Made by a program: the position numbers and the translations under genes
Virus record (IMG/VR): IMGVR_UViG_3300045911_000155
Location: 16,561-80,560 of that record
Source: a virus
Length of the DNA stretch: 64,000 bases
Reading direction: 5' to 3' (one strand)
Shown: positions 30,268-38,565 of the stretch, piece after piece
Position numbering within the stretch: the first letter of the stretch is position 1
Layout: the number at the start of each line of letters is the position of its first letter
Notes under the pieces: generated by a model
What the model saw: the letters and a program-made list of their open reading frames with translations, nothing else
Database searches by the model: none
Told to the model about the DNA's origin: nothing

Positions 30268-31299
30268 TTAGTAACCTTCCAAGATGCGCTGCTTTTGCAT
30301 GATTTCGAGTTCCATGAACTCCAGATCAATCGTCGTGGCGACCGGCGGCGCGCCGCCCCACGGGTGTTCACGATGCGCGACCCACGCGCCAAGCGGAGTG
30401 TAGTTGACCGTCATTCGTTTCAGAGCACACGTGCTGATCTTGTGGATGAACGGATTCTCTTTTCCGTGGCTAATGAACTTGATGTCGAATTCTGCCGGAT
30501 AAATCCAGAAACGGCCCGCTGTACCGGCGGCGATTTCCGGTGCGCTGTAGAATTTGAACGCACTGATGATGTTCGATACGTTTTCCGCTTCTTTCTCGTT
30601 TTGCGGAGTGAACTTGAACTTGAAGCTGAACTCACGGAACCGAATTCCCCGGAAGATCGCTTCCAAGTGCGGATTGATTGCTAGCCGTCCACGGGTGCTC
30701 AATGCATCCTTCAGCGACAGACCAGTGACGGCAGACATTGCATCCGTCGCATGGATAGCGCCCGAAATGCCAAGGCTCTTGAACACTTCCGTCATGCTTC
30801 CTTCGCCGCCGATGGCATCCAGAATGACCTTCGTGTTCCCCATTTCCGTGTCTTCCCATTCAGCATCGTAGTTGACCACGATGTCTTCAGGCATGTACAG
30901 CACAATCGCGGTGCTCACCCGGCGAATCGGCACATAGGTGCCATTGCCGCGTTGTGCGGGCGACGGAGTGTTCCCGCCTTGTCCCTGTTGGTTTCCCGTA
31001 GGGGCGGCGATTGGAGCGTCCCTTGTGCCTTGTACAGTGTCCGTTTGACTGTTCCGATACAAGGTTGGTTGTTGTGGTGGCGGACCAGCGGCGGTTGAAC
31101 GGGTGCCAAATTGTGTCGTGGCTGTTTCGTTGATATAGAAGATGACGTAGTGATCCAACCCGGCACCCGGCTGTCCAAGGTTGAGCGGATAGATGAAGCT
31201 GTTGTATTTGTAGCTGCTGCCTTCCAATCCCGCCAAGGGACCATCAGACGGGCGCGGTCCAAGCTGAGAAATGTCGTTCGGGTTGTTCGGGTTCGCCAT
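30268..31299 (-). CDS. 48: baseplate tail-tube protein, gp48/gp54-like
   Basis: 343 aa. The N-terminal half carries YKYNSFIYPLNLGQPGAGLDHYVIFYINE, typical of the T4-like gp48/54 family that caps the baseplate hub and starts tube assembly; a Gln/Gly/Pro-rich spacer follows, then AIVLYMPEDIVVNYDAEWED, FSFKFKFTPQNEKEAENVSN and a C-terminal ELEIMQK end. I cannot separate gp48 from gp54 by sequence alone. Late promoter TAAATAG immediately upstream. It is the only baseplate gene recognised in the window. Confidence 0.8.
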   Translation of the reverse strand: MANPNNPNDISQLGPRPSDGPLAGLEGSSYKYNSFIYPLNLGQPGAGLDHYVIFYINETATTQFGTRSTAAGPPPQQPTLYRNSQTDTVQGTRDAPIAAPTGNQQGQGGNTPSPAQRGNGTYVPIRRVSTAIVLYMPEDIVVNYDAEWEDTEMGNTKVILDAIGGEGSMTEVFKSLGISGAIHATDAMSAVTGLSLKDALSTRGRLAINPHLEAIFRGIRFREFSFKFKFTPQNEKEAENVSNIISAFKFYSAPEIAAGTAGRFWIYPAEFDIKFISHGKENPFIHKISTCALKRMTVNYTPLGAWVAHREHPWGGAPPVATTIDLEFMELEIMQKQRILEGY

Positions 31300-31305
31300 G
31301 CCCTT

Positions 31306-31312
31306 CTATTTA
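31306..31312 (-). promoter_or_regulatory. late promoter, ATAAATAG type
   Basis: CGAATAAATAGAAGGGC before ATG 31299 of the gp48-like gene. It faces away from the plus-strand TAAATAG at 31336. Confidence 0.6.
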
Positions 31313-31335
31313 TTCGGTACCCGGCCAGAAGACGG

Positions 31336-31342
31336 TAAATAG
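31336..31342 (+). promoter_or_regulatory. putative late promoter, TAAATAG type
   Basis: ACGGTAAATAGTAGGT ends 5 bases before ATG 31348, divergent from the gp48 promoter. Confidence 0.5.
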
Positions 31343-31347
31343 TAGGT

Positions 31348-31717
31348 ATGCAAACCTTCGGCCAGTTCATCCGGGAGATGGCGGAATTCCCGGTGAAGGA
31401 AACCCCGCATCAAAAACAGATCCGGCTGAGCCGTGGGTACAAGAAGATTGTACGGATCGACGCTGCCAAATTCAAAGCCCGGTTCGAAGCGGAGCAAGGG
31501 CAAAAGCTGGATTGGAATGCGTCCCGTGCCGACCGGCTGAAAGACTTGGAATCGGTTGATGCTTATCCACAAGGTGTTCATGGATTGGGCCGGGCGGGTG
31601 GATGTGTTGGACGGACGACATCGAATCGCAAACGCCGCCGCGAAAGGTATGTCGATCAAAGTTTCTATGCCGAATCGAAAAAAGGAAGGGGACATTCCGT
31701 CAGACTTGGTTGTCTGA
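31348..31717 (+). pseudogene. ParB-like DGRHR protein with capsid-targeting-like start, frameshifted
   Basis: The start MQTFGQFIREMAEFP resembles T4 capsid-targeting signals (FxxFIxE, with a gp21-type IxE site). A basic region follows to DLESVDAYPQ. Removing one G at 31573-31574 lets the sequence continue as VFMDWAGRVDVLDGRHRIAN, AAAKGMSIKVSMPN and stop at 31717, a ParB/sulfiredoxin-like fold with the DGRHR nucleotide-binding motif. As written the frame runs to 31722 in nonsense. About 122 aa when repaired. Confidence 0.6.
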
Positions 31718-31746
31718 CATAGATGTCCCGTGGTATACTCAAGATG

Positions 31747-33165
31747 ATGTCATTTCGACAATTCCTATTTGAAAGCGCGAAGGCCGAAGAAGCCTTGAAC
31801 GCGGTACGCAATGCGCTCATCGGTTCGAAGTATGAGCAAGACGTGTACCTTGTAGGCGGGGCCGTTCGCGATATGCAAATGGGCTTGCCGGTCAAGGACT
31901 TAGACCTTGTGGTGGACAACCACGGTCTTGAGGGTGGCATCGAATGTGCGACTTTCTTGGCGAAGGCGCTTGGCGTTTTCCGCCCGGATTCAAACCCGGT
32001 GATCTTCCCGCGATTCGGCACTGCGAAGCTGACGTTGAAGAGCGGGTTCGACGTGGAGTTCGTCGCGCCGCGCAAAGAGAAGTACGACGCCAACAGCCGG
32101 AAGCCGGTTGTGTCTGCCGGTACGCTCGAAGACGATGCGTTCCGCCGCGACTTCACGATCAATTCCCTGTTCATGCGCCTGTCGAATTCCGAACTCCGGG
32201 ATCTGACCGGGCGCGGTCTGGCCGATTTGAAGCGCAAGACCATCCAAACGACCAGCGACGCCACCTACATCTTCAGCGAAGATCCGTTGCGCATGTTGCG
32301 CGCCGTCCGGTTCGCAATCAAGTACGACTTCGAATTGCCGCTGGCACTCATCAAGGCAATCAAGGTGAATGCCCGGCGGCTTCAGACGATCAGCAAGGAA
32401 CGCATTCAGGACGAACTGAACAAGATCCTTGTGCTGAAGACGCCATCGCGCGCGATCCGCCTGTTCAAGATTACCGGGTTGCTGAAAGAGTTCATGCCGG
32501 AACTGCAAGCGCTGTCCGGCGTCACTCAGAACGCCTATCACAAGCACGACGCTTTCGACCACACGCTTGATGTGCTGGACAATGCGCCGCCGGATCTGAC
32601 TGTCCGGCTTGCCGCGCTGTTCCACGACATCGGCAAGGCCGCGACCCGCACCGACGACGGTGGAAAGGTTCGTTTCCTTGGTCACGCCAATGTCGGTGCC
32701 GAAATCGCTGTCGAAGTCATGAAGCGGTTGAAGTACTCGAACGACGACACGGAGAAGATCCGCAAGATCGTGTTTCATCACATGGACATGAAGTTCGCTG
32801 GTGACGATCTGGCGACGCTGAAGGACAAGAGCCTTCGGAAGCTCATCTTCCGTGTTGCCGACAAACTGGACCCGCTGTTGAGCCTGATGCATGCCGACAA
32901 CATCAGCCATGCGGAGCACGCCAATATGCCGAATCAGATCAACCTCATCCGGCAACGCATCAAGGATTGGGACATCGAATCCATCCTGAACACCACCAGT
33001 GTTCTGGACGGCAACGAAATCGCCGCCTTGGGCGCGAAGGGTCCGCTGATCGGCAAGATCAAAGGTCGCATTCTGGACAAGGTTCTGGAGAATCCCTCTT
33101 TCTCGAAGAAGGACGCCACTCTGATGGCACAGAGCATGATCCGTGATGCCGCCGGAAAGAAGTAA
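31747..33165 (+). CDS. cca: CCA-adding tRNA nucleotidyltransferase with HD domain
   Basis: 472 aa. Pol-beta type nucleotidyltransferase core: VYLVGGAVRDMQMGLPVKDL with DxD (D51, D53), RRDFTINSLFMRL, then EDPLRMLRAVRFAIKYDF. The second half has an HD phosphohydrolase motif (LFHDIGKAATRT, H293-D294), as in E. coli-type Cca. The enzyme adds or repairs the 3' CCA of tRNAs. Its first residues MSFRQFLFESAK look like a T4 capsid-targeting signal. ATG 31747 is chosen because TATACT (31734-31739) predicts a leaderless start; ATG 31744 is possible. All tRNAs here already encode CCA, so a repair role is likely. Confidence 0.85.
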   Translation: MSFRQFLFESAKAEEALNAVRNALIGSKYEQDVYLVGGAVRDMQMGLPVKDLDLVVDNHGLEGGIECATFLAKALGVFRPDSNPVIFPRFGTAKLTLKSGFDVEFVAPRKEKYDANSRKPVVSAGTLEDDAFRRDFTINSLFMRLSNSELRDLTGRGLADLKRKTIQTTSDATYIFSEDPLRMLRAVRFAIKYDFELPLALIKAIKVNARRLQTISKERIQDELNKILVLKTPSRAIRLFKITGLLKEFMPELQALSGVTQNAYHKHDAFDHTLDVLDNAPPDLTVRLAALFHDIGKAATRTDDGGKVRFLGHANVGAEIAVEVMKRLKYSNDDTEKIRKIVFHHMDMKFAGDDLATLKDKSLRKLIFRVADKLDPLLSLMHADNISHAEHANMPNQINLIRQRIKDWDIESILNTTSVLDGNEIAALGAKGPLIGKIKGRILDKVLENPSFSKKDATLMAQSMIRDAAGKK

Positions 33166-33168
33166 CGA

Positions 33169-33768
33169 TTGAAAGACTACCCTAGCATCGAAGGCAGTGC
33201 CCGCGCGCCGATTGGCAAGCCGTGCATTGCCTTCTACAAATACGACGGATCGAATCTCCGGTGGGAATGGTCGCCGAAGCAAGGCTGGCACAAGTTCGGC
33301 ACCCGGAACCGACTCTTCGACAAAACTGACGCTGTGTTCGCCCCGGCGATTCCGATCTTCCTCAACACGATGGGCGATGAAATCGTCCGGCGGGTGAAAG
33401 ATCACGACCGGAACTGTCAGCGCATCACTGCGTTTACCGAGTATTTCGGTCCCGGATCTTTCGCCGGTCAACACGTGCCGGGTGCTCCGATGGAACTCCG
33501 GTTGTTCGATACGTTTCTGTTCAAGAAAGGGTTGATCCCTCCCCGGCAATTCCTCAAAATGTTCGGCGACCTTCCGTGGGCGGCGGAAGTGGTCTACGAA
33601 GGCAACCTGACCAAAGAGTTCATCAAGGATGTTCGCGACGGCAAATACCCTGTGTGGGAAGGCGTCATCGCGAAGGGCGACGACTTCATGTGCAAGATCA
33701 AGACCAATGCTTACTTCGCCAAGTTGAACGAAGTTTACGGTACCGACTACCGGAAGTATTGGGAGTAG
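33169..33768 (+). CDS. RNA ligase-like nucleotidyltransferase
   Basis: 199 aa from TTG 33169, 3 bases after the CCA enzyme. Motif I KYDGSNL (K24), motif III-like ITAFTEYFGP, motif IV VWEGVIAKG and motif V MCKIKT match the Rnl2/ATP-dependent RNA ligase superfamily in minimal form without an added C-terminal domain. It should adenylate itself and seal RNA nicks. The tight link to cca points to tRNA repair. Confidence 0.8.
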   Translation: MKDYPSIEGSARAPIGKPCIAFYKYDGSNLRWEWSPKQGWHKFGTRNRLFDKTDAVFAPAIPIFLNTMGDEIVRRVKDHDRNCQRITAFTEYFGPGSFAGQHVPGAPMELRLFDTFLFKKGLIPPRQFLKMFGDLPWAAEVVYEGNLTKEFIKDVRDGKYPVWEGVIAKGDDFMCKIKTNAYFAKLNEVYGTDYRKYWE

Positions 33769-33792
33769 AATAGAAAGACAATATCAGGGCAG

Positions 33793-34344
33793 GTGGCCCG
33801 GAAAGAAAACACTCGAATGTCAGCAACGGCAATAGCCAAATTGAATGAAGCAACAGTGGAAGTAGAATCTTCGCTGTTGGATCAGATCATCCAATCTGAA
33901 CCCCGGTTCGAAATCCCGGTACAGGTGCGGCAACCGTCGTACACCGTCCGTATGTTAGGCCAGCACGCTCACGCCAAATTAGCGGCGAAAAACGTGTGCG
34001 GCAACGACAGCCGCGACGGTACGTTCCGGTATGATTTGAAAGTCACCACGACCGGAGTGAACGAACAGGGCTTCAGCATTGACAGCCGTTTCCCCGACAC
34101 CATCTATAGCCGCTGGTCCAACGACGTGTTCGTCGCGTCCTGTGAGCAATTGGCGGGTGGCATCATCGCGGCGGTGCTGGAAGCCTATCCCGAAGTTACC
34201 AGCGTGCAATGCACCATCTACAACCGCGTCGGCTCCGTGGAGGTCGATTGGGTGGTTGGTCAGGAAATGCCCATCGCTCCCCGCAAGGCGACTTGTAAGG
34301 AAGTTGCCGATGGACTTCAGTACAAAGACAACTACCGCTGCTAA
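33793..34344 (+). CDS. T-fold-like hypothetical protein, paralogue of 39897-40322
   Basis: 183 aa from GTG 33793 (an ATG at 33817 is an alternative). The core GTFRYDLKVTTTGVNEQGFS, FVASCEQLAGGI and a CTIYNRVGSVEVDWVVGQE strand pair match the protein at 39897. The order of motifs recalls 6-pyruvoyl-tetrahydropterin-synthase-like T-folds, without their zinc histidines. Function unknown. The extra 50-residue N-terminus is unique to this copy. Confidence 0.6.
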   Translation: MARKENTRMSATAIAKLNEATVEVESSLLDQIIQSEPRFEIPVQVRQPSYTVRMLGQHAHAKLAAKNVCGNDSRDGTFRYDLKVTTTGVNEQGFSIDSRFPDTIYSRWSNDVFVASCEQLAGGIIAAVLEAYPEVTSVQCTIYNRVGSVEVDWVVGQEMPIAPRKATCKEVADGLQYKDNYRC

Positions 34345-34353
34345 GCTAATCGT

Positions 34354-34653
34354 ATGAACAAAATCATGATCGTGTTGGGGTTGGTCACGCTCACTGCATG
34401 TGGGCCGTCATACGTCGAACCCCATCAAATCGGGACAGTTAAGTGCTACCAAGTGAAGGGCGGCAACCAAATTGGTTCGTGGGAGAATGCCACCCTTCAC
34501 TACAGTAACAGTGATGGTCGCGATTCGGTACGGGTGTACCTGACCAGTCGTGAAAACGACAACGGGCTTACCCGCATTCGCGTATCCGACAATTTGATTG
34601 CCCGTTACTACGTGCATGAGGGCGTGTGTACGATTACTCCGTACAAGGAATAG
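34354..34653 (+). CDS. small lipoprotein
   Basis: 99 aa. MNKIMIVLGLVTLTACG is a lipoprotein signal with lipobox LTAC (Cys16), so the mature protein is acylated and anchored in the envelope. The mature part is beta-rich with a pair of cysteines. Phage lipoproteins often block superinfection or help lysis; which applies here is unknown. Confidence 0.75.
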   Translation: MNKIMIVLGLVTLTACGPSYVEPHQIGTVKCYQVKGGNQIGSWENATLHYSNSDGRDSVRVYLTSRENDNGLTRIRVSDNLIARYYVHEGVCTITPYKE

Positions 34654-34660
34654 GAAGACC

Positions 34661-34906
34661 ATGCCCGACGAAAAAATACTAATCCGGCTCACCCGCACGG
34701 GCAAAGACTCCTTCGAAGAAGTCTACCCGGCGACGCTGGCCGAATGGACGCGGCTCACGGGACTGACGGAAGAAGAAACGACACTGGCCGTCGATTGTGA
34801 TGATCTGGCGGACGAAGAGTTTCTGGAAGAAATCATGTCCCGTGAGCCGGTGGATGTCAAACTCAGCGAACTGGAAGATATCCCCTACGTCGTCAACATG
34901 TTTTAG
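34661..34906 (+). CDS. small acidic protein
   Basis: 81 aa from ATG 34661. Highly acidic (TEEETTLAVDCDDLADEEFL) with an LTRTGKDSFEEVYPATLAEW start. It could mimic nucleic acid or be a small inhibitor, but nothing proves it. It converges with the hydrolase, overlapping by 4 bases. Confidence 0.6.
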   Translation: MPDEKILIRLTRTGKDSFEEVYPATLAEWTRLTGLTEEETTLAVDCDDLADEEFLEEIMSREPVDVKLSELEDIPYVVNMF

Positions 34907-35583
34907 ATCAGCTTGTAGAACTCATCGGCGTCGCGGTATGCGGAGTGTCCGTCGATGAATGGCGTCATATCAATCAACTCCACGTTCGGGACCGGCTTCG
35001 TTGCTGGTCCATCATAACCAAGAGCCGGGCTGGTCCAGTTGTACGGCACCAACCGATAGGACCACTTCAAAACACTGTCCCGGCGGCTGTACATCAGCTT
35101 CCCTTTGTGCCCATCAATGTGAGTCGCATACTTTCCCGTCAGGACGCCGTTGTCAACCGCTGGCGCGGCCATGATGTACTCTTGGATCGTTCCCGGCGGA
35201 ATGTGCATCAGCGCTTCCAGCATGACCTTGTTGCCAAGGCTGTGGGCTTCGAGCACCACGGTGTTTCCCCGTTGGTGGAGCATTCGAACCAGTTGCACCA
35301 GATAGGATGAGGCTTGCGGGGCGCGCCGGTCAGCGGCGATGTATCCAATCGAATACGACCACGATCCCGGCCAGAAGAAACCTACCATTGCGTCGAACTC
35401 CGGGCGCTTTCGCTGTAAGTTGGTTTCGATAGTCTTGTAGGCGATCAACGTCTTCGAATACTCTGATTTGTACCCGTGGACGGCCACAAAGACCTTTTGA
35501 TTGGATGGAAGATCACCGACCAACAGTTTGTCGGAAAACTCAGTGGAAGAGCGGAAATCCTTGCGGCAAGATGCTTCGAACAT
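34903..35583 (-). CDS. alpha/beta hydrolase (DUF900-like)
   Basis: 226 aa. The strand KVFVAVHGYKSEYSKTL gives the oxyanion HGY, AHSLGNKV the nucleophile elbow (Ser in xHSLG), IMAAPAVDN follows, and DGHSAYRD near the C-terminus supplies the histidine. This is a serine hydrolase of the DUF900/esterase type. The substrate is unknown. Upstream CTAAGTAC is a weak late motif. Confidence 0.7.
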   Translation of the reverse strand: MFEASCRKDFRSSTEFSDKLLVGDLPSNQKVFVAVHGYKSEYSKTLIAYKTIETNLQRKRPEFDAMVGFFWPGSWSYSIGYIAADRRAPQASSYLVQLVRMLHQRGNTVVLEAHSLGNKVMLEALMHIPPGTIQEYIMAAPAVDNGVLTGKYATHIDGHKGKLMYSRRDSVLKWSYRLVPYNWTSPALGYDGPATKPVPNVELIDMTPFIDGHSAYRDADEFYKLI

Positions 35584-35598
35584 ACTAGTACTTAGTCC

Positions 35599-35636
35599 TA
35601 AAAAGCAAAACAGGCCGGACCCGAAGGCCCGGCCTG
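35599..35636 (-). terminator. rho-independent terminator, minus strand
   Basis: AGGCCGG-loop-CCGGCCT hairpin with TGTTTTGCTTTTT in minus-strand direction, ending the glycosyltransferase transcript before the hydrolase. Confidence 0.85.
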
Positions 35637-35655
35637 AACTGTTCGAAGATTTCGA

Positions 35656-36672
35656 TTAGTTGGATTCCGCGTAATCGATGCTGTCTTCGTTGCGTGCGCG
35701 GAAGTAACTGCGGATGTCGTCCCGGAGTTTGGTGCTCCGTTCGGTCAATTGATACAGTCCTTGCGTGTCACGCTTCAGATCGTAATGCGGGTTGTAGTTG
35801 TTCTCCACCAGAATCTTACCGCGATCCCGGTATTGCCGATCAGCCTTGCGGCCATGCCAGTGGTGAATAATCATCCCCGGAACGTAGCCAACGTTGCGTT
35901 TGATGTGCTTCACGCAACGGTCGCCCCAAATGCGCATCTGTTCCTTGTAAGGTTCGCCAAGACGCTGGTCGATTGACCGTTCCATCTGGTCCACAAGGCC
36001 CATTGCCATGTTGTGATCGGCGGAACCAAGGATGCACACATCCAGCAATCCGCCGGTCTTGTCCAGCGCCGAACGACGCGCCGCCCATGCATAACCGGGG
36101 TGCGCAAAGTCCGCGCCGTAGCCATACGGCACATAGCCGCCGCTCTTGGCTTGGTTCGGCAAGTCATTGCAGTAAGCGTACAGGAAGCCGACATGCGGCG
36201 ATCCAATCGGCTCGAACTTCGGCCCAACGTCCTGTGCGTGACTGAACATCTGAACGAAGTCATAGTGCTGCAACACTTGGATGGTTTCGTAGGCCCAATC
36301 AGACCGGACGAACGTAATGTCCGCATCAACCCACGCGAAATACTCCGCGTTGGGTTCTTCGGAACAGATATGGTTCATCAGGAGATTCAGCGCGTTTTCT
36401 TTGTGCCAAATCTCATACGGGGTTCGCAGTTGCAGATGGTAGTCATTGTCTTCCTCTGTTACTACGAACGGGCGGTTTCCATAGGCCATTTCGACGGTCC
36501 ACAGCTTGACATGGGGACCGTCGGTTTGCGATTGAAATGCTTCGAAGAGCTTATAGCGGCTGGCATAGCGAACCGGGTTGCTAACCACCGTGCAAACGTG
36601 TAGGGTAGCTTCACCAGACAGTTGCGTTCCATGCGGGCGCTTGAATTGTGGGTTTGTCGGATTGTAGAGCAC
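35656..36672 (-). CDS. GT-A type glycosyltransferase
   Basis: 338 aa. N-terminal Rossmann-like region (LHVCTVVSNPVRYASRYKLF), the metal-binding DxD in YFAWVDADITFVRSDW, a substrate-side segment GFLYAYCNDLPNQ, ARRSALDKTGGLLD and a conserved IIHHWHGRKADRQYRDRG near the end. It probably transfers a sugar to a virion protein or to DNA; phages of this type carry several. Single-gene unit ended by a strong terminator. Confidence 0.75.
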   Translation of the reverse strand: MLYNPTNPQFKRPHGTQLSGEATLHVCTVVSNPVRYASRYKLFEAFQSQTDGPHVKLWTVEMAYGNRPFVVTEEDNDYHLQLRTPYEIWHKENALNLLMNHICSEEPNAEYFAWVDADITFVRSDWAYETIQVLQHYDFVQMFSHAQDVGPKFEPIGSPHVGFLYAYCNDLPNQAKSGGYVPYGYGADFAHPGYAWAARRSALDKTGGLLDVCILGSADHNMAMGLVDQMERSIDQRLGEPYKEQMRIWGDRCVKHIKRNVGYVPGMIIHHWHGRKADRQYRDRGKILVENNYNPHYDLKRDTQGLYQLTERSTKLRDDIRSYFRARNEDSIDYAESN

Positions 36673-36768
36673 GATGAATATCTAGCACTCTGGAAAACTC
36701 TGGAATCTAGCCCAAGAGAGAAAAATTGAACTTTTTGCACCGCCGGGAACGGAAAACGAGAATCGGGG

Positions 36769-36797
36769 TTGACATATATGTGTCGCTGTGCGATACT
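36769..36797 (+). promoter_or_regulatory. early promoter with operator
   Basis: TTGACA (36769-36774), 17-base spacer, GATACT (36792-36797), extended -35 TTGACATATATGTG, leader GGAGAGACACG before ATG 36815. Confidence 0.8.
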
Positions 36798-36814
36798 GGT
36801 TTTGGAGAGACACG

Positions 36815-37111
36815 ATGTCAGGAAATCAAATCACCAAGAAATTGACCGCCGCCGGGATCGACCCAAAAAACATCCTCGAAGTCAGCAAAGATGAAGTTGA
36901 AGTGGGAGTCAAGTCCGTCCACGGCGATTACTGCGAATACACTGAATCTGAAGAACTTGCCGACCGTGTACTAGCCATTCTTGGCTGGAAGCAAGGCTTC
37001 AAGACCGGTTACAATTCGTGGATTCTCGAAGGACACAACCGTGGAGCGCAAGCCCGGTTGGTGAACTCGATGGACCAGTTCGGCGCGGGAGCGTTCGATG
37101 TCGATGCTTAA
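36815..37111 (+). CDS. hypothetical early protein
   Basis: 98 aa. Alpha/beta, with ITKKLTAAGIDPKNILEVSK and ADRVLAILGWKQGFKTGYNS. No known domain. Behind an early promoter; overlaps the next gene by 14 bases. Confidence 0.65.
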   Translation: MSGNQITKKLTAAGIDPKNILEVSKDEVEVGVKSVHGDYCEYTESEELADRVLAILGWKQGFKTGYNSWILEGHNRGAQARLVNSMDQFGAGAFDVDA

Positions 37112-37412
37112 CCAGACAGATGGATACAAAGTCGCTCACGAAGTTTACCCTTCCGTGGTCGCCACAGAACACGCCGTCCCGTCAATCCCTGTGGATCGGC
37201 TGGAAAACATCGGTTTCCGGGGCGCGGCCATCCGGCCCGACTCCGGGGACTGCCGGTGCATGTGCTGCCCCAAGGAAATCCCGGCCAACGGATTCGGATT
37301 CGCCGCCCACATGAACATGCATGTGCGCCGGGGCGAAGCGACCAAGACCTACAACGAACAATACGGGTGCTATGACTACCGCCCGGTGAAAAATTCTTCG
37401 ACGAACGCTTGA
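37098..37412 (+). CDS. C2H2-like zinc protein
   Basis: 104 aa from ATG 37098 (ATG 37104 is also possible). Contains CRCMCCPKEIPANGFGFAAH followed by MNMH, a Cx1-2C..HxxxH arrangement that could bind zinc. Its last codons are encoded in the -35 box of the next promoter. Possibly regulatory; function unknown. Confidence 0.55.
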   Translation: MSMLNQTDGYKVAHEVYPSVVATEHAVPSIPVDRLENIGFRGAAIRPDSGDCRCMCCPKEIPANGFGFAAHMNMHVRRGEATKTYNEQYGCYDYRPVKNSSTNA

Positions 37413-37437
37413 CATATATGTCGTCGTTTGGTACTCT
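37409..37437 (+). promoter_or_regulatory. early promoter with full palindromic operator
   Basis: TTGACA (37409-37414), 17-base spacer, TACTCT (37432-37437), extended -35 TTGACATATATGTC, leader GGAGAGACGACACGAT before ATG 37460. Confidence 0.8.
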
Positions 37438-37459
37438 GAGTATGGAGAGACGACACGAT

Positions 37460-38032
37460 ATGAAAAAGACACCGAAAGTTACGACAGCGACCCCGACCGC
37501 CATCAAAGCGATGGCCGTGAAGACCGGTCAGCTTGCTGAGACTCATGAGAGAATGTTCGCCGCCGTTGAAGCGATCATGAAGGCGCACGCCAACCGCGAT
37601 GCGATCCTTGAAGCCGCCAACGAAGATGGCCGTCCGGGTGACGAATCTGACATCACCGCGACCGTATTCCGGTTGAAAGAGGAAGTGGATTTCCTTCGCC
37701 AGCTTGCTGACGGTTTCGACAACTATGCCATCGAAATGGTAATGGACGATTGGACACCACCCACCCGCGTGGTCACGTGGGATCACGTCAGAGCGTTCTT
37801 GCCGACGCTGATGGCGGCGGAAGCACAATTGAGCGTCGATCTGGACGCGGCACAGACTGCGAAAGATGTGGAAGCCGCCTTCGCTAAGCTGAAAGCCGTC
37901 ACCATCGAAGCGATTACAGCTATGTGGAAGGACACCGACGACCGGAATTCCTTGGACAAGCTGATGATTTTTCAGGACTCCATTTCGTTCAGCAAAATCT
38001 TACGCCGGGACTTCATGGGAGAAAAGATATGA
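37460..38032 (+). CDS. hypothetical helical protein
   Basis: 190 aa. Long helices throughout (GQLAETHERMFAAVEAIMKA, AAEAQLSVDLDAAQTAKDVE), a basic Thr-rich N-terminus. No domain recognised. First of a tightly coupled seven-gene run (overlapping ATGA starts) to 40322. Confidence 0.65.
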   Translation: MKKTPKVTTATPTAIKAMAVKTGQLAETHERMFAAVEAIMKAHANRDAILEAANEDGRPGDESDITATVFRLKEEVDFLRQLADGFDNYAIEMVMDDWTPPTRVVTWDHVRAFLPTLMAAEAQLSVDLDAAQTAKDVEAAFAKLKAVTIEAITAMWKDTDDRNSLDKLMIFQDSISFSKILRRDFMGEKI

Positions 38033-38268
38033 CACCAGCCGAAATGCCAATCGAACAGCGCCGGGCGAATGCCGCCAAGTTTGGCAAGGCCGTCGCGCGC
38101 AAGTATGGGTTGACCGGGCCGCAAATCGGCATCCTTCGGGACGCCGCCCGCAAGTGGGTGGGATACAGTTCCAAACCCGCATGTGGTCCACCGGAGCCGC
38201 ACGATGGACAGGTAAACACCTTCAATGTCCGTCAGGACAGCATCGACGCCTTGATGCAAAAGGGCTAA
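38029..38268 (+). CDS. hypothetical protein
   Basis: 79 aa, ATGA overlap with the preceding gene. NAAKFGKAVARKYGLTGPQI and DAARKWVGYSSKPACGPPEP look like a small helical DNA- or RNA-binding fold. It ends MQKG-stop, and the same reading frame continues open past the stop (next entry). Confidence 0.6.
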   Translation: MTPAEMPIEQRRANAAKFGKAVARKYGLTGPQIGILRDAARKWVGYSSKPACGPPEPHDGQVNTFNVRQDSIDALMQKG

Positions 38269-38565
38269 ATCGCCAAGGTCTATCTGTATTCCGATGAAGA
38301 CCGCGCCGCCCGCGCCAAGCGCGCGGAAGACATCAAGCTGGCCGCGTTCAAACTGGCGCGAAATCACGGTCAGAACGACCTGATCGACGTGGAAACGGAC
38401 ACGGTGACCGCCAAAGGGTTGGTTTGCTGGAAGCTGGTCATGAAGGATCTGCAAGTCGTGGAATCGATCCTGAAGGGCAACGAAGAGAAGGTGATCCGTA
38501 TCACGGAAGCGGGCCGGGCCGTCGCGGTTGAATTCAAGTTCGCCATCGGAGCGGAGGAAGAATGA
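38269..38565 (+). CDS. hypothetical protein with apparent ATC start
   Basis: 98 codons directly following TAA 38266-38268. The first codon is ATC, preceded by AAGGG at ribosome-site distance; no ATG, GTG or TTG exists before mid-gene. The frame is clearly coding (YLYSDEDRAARAKRAEDIKL .. VVESILKGNEEKVIRITEAG) and its TGA overlaps the next ATG. Either a rare AUC start, a C-for-G base error of ATG, or translational readthrough of the TAA from the preceding gene. Confidence 0.6.
   Translation: MAKVYLYSDEDRAARAKRAEDIKLAAFKLARNHGQNDLIDVETDTVTAKGLVCWKLVMKDLQVVESILKGNEEKVIRITEAGRAVAVEFKFAIGAEEE

Noticed and set aside
31990-33549. 519-codon minus-strand frame opposite cca and the RNA ligase
   Set aside because: Shadow frame with no motif or start signal. 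Both plus-strand genes are complete.
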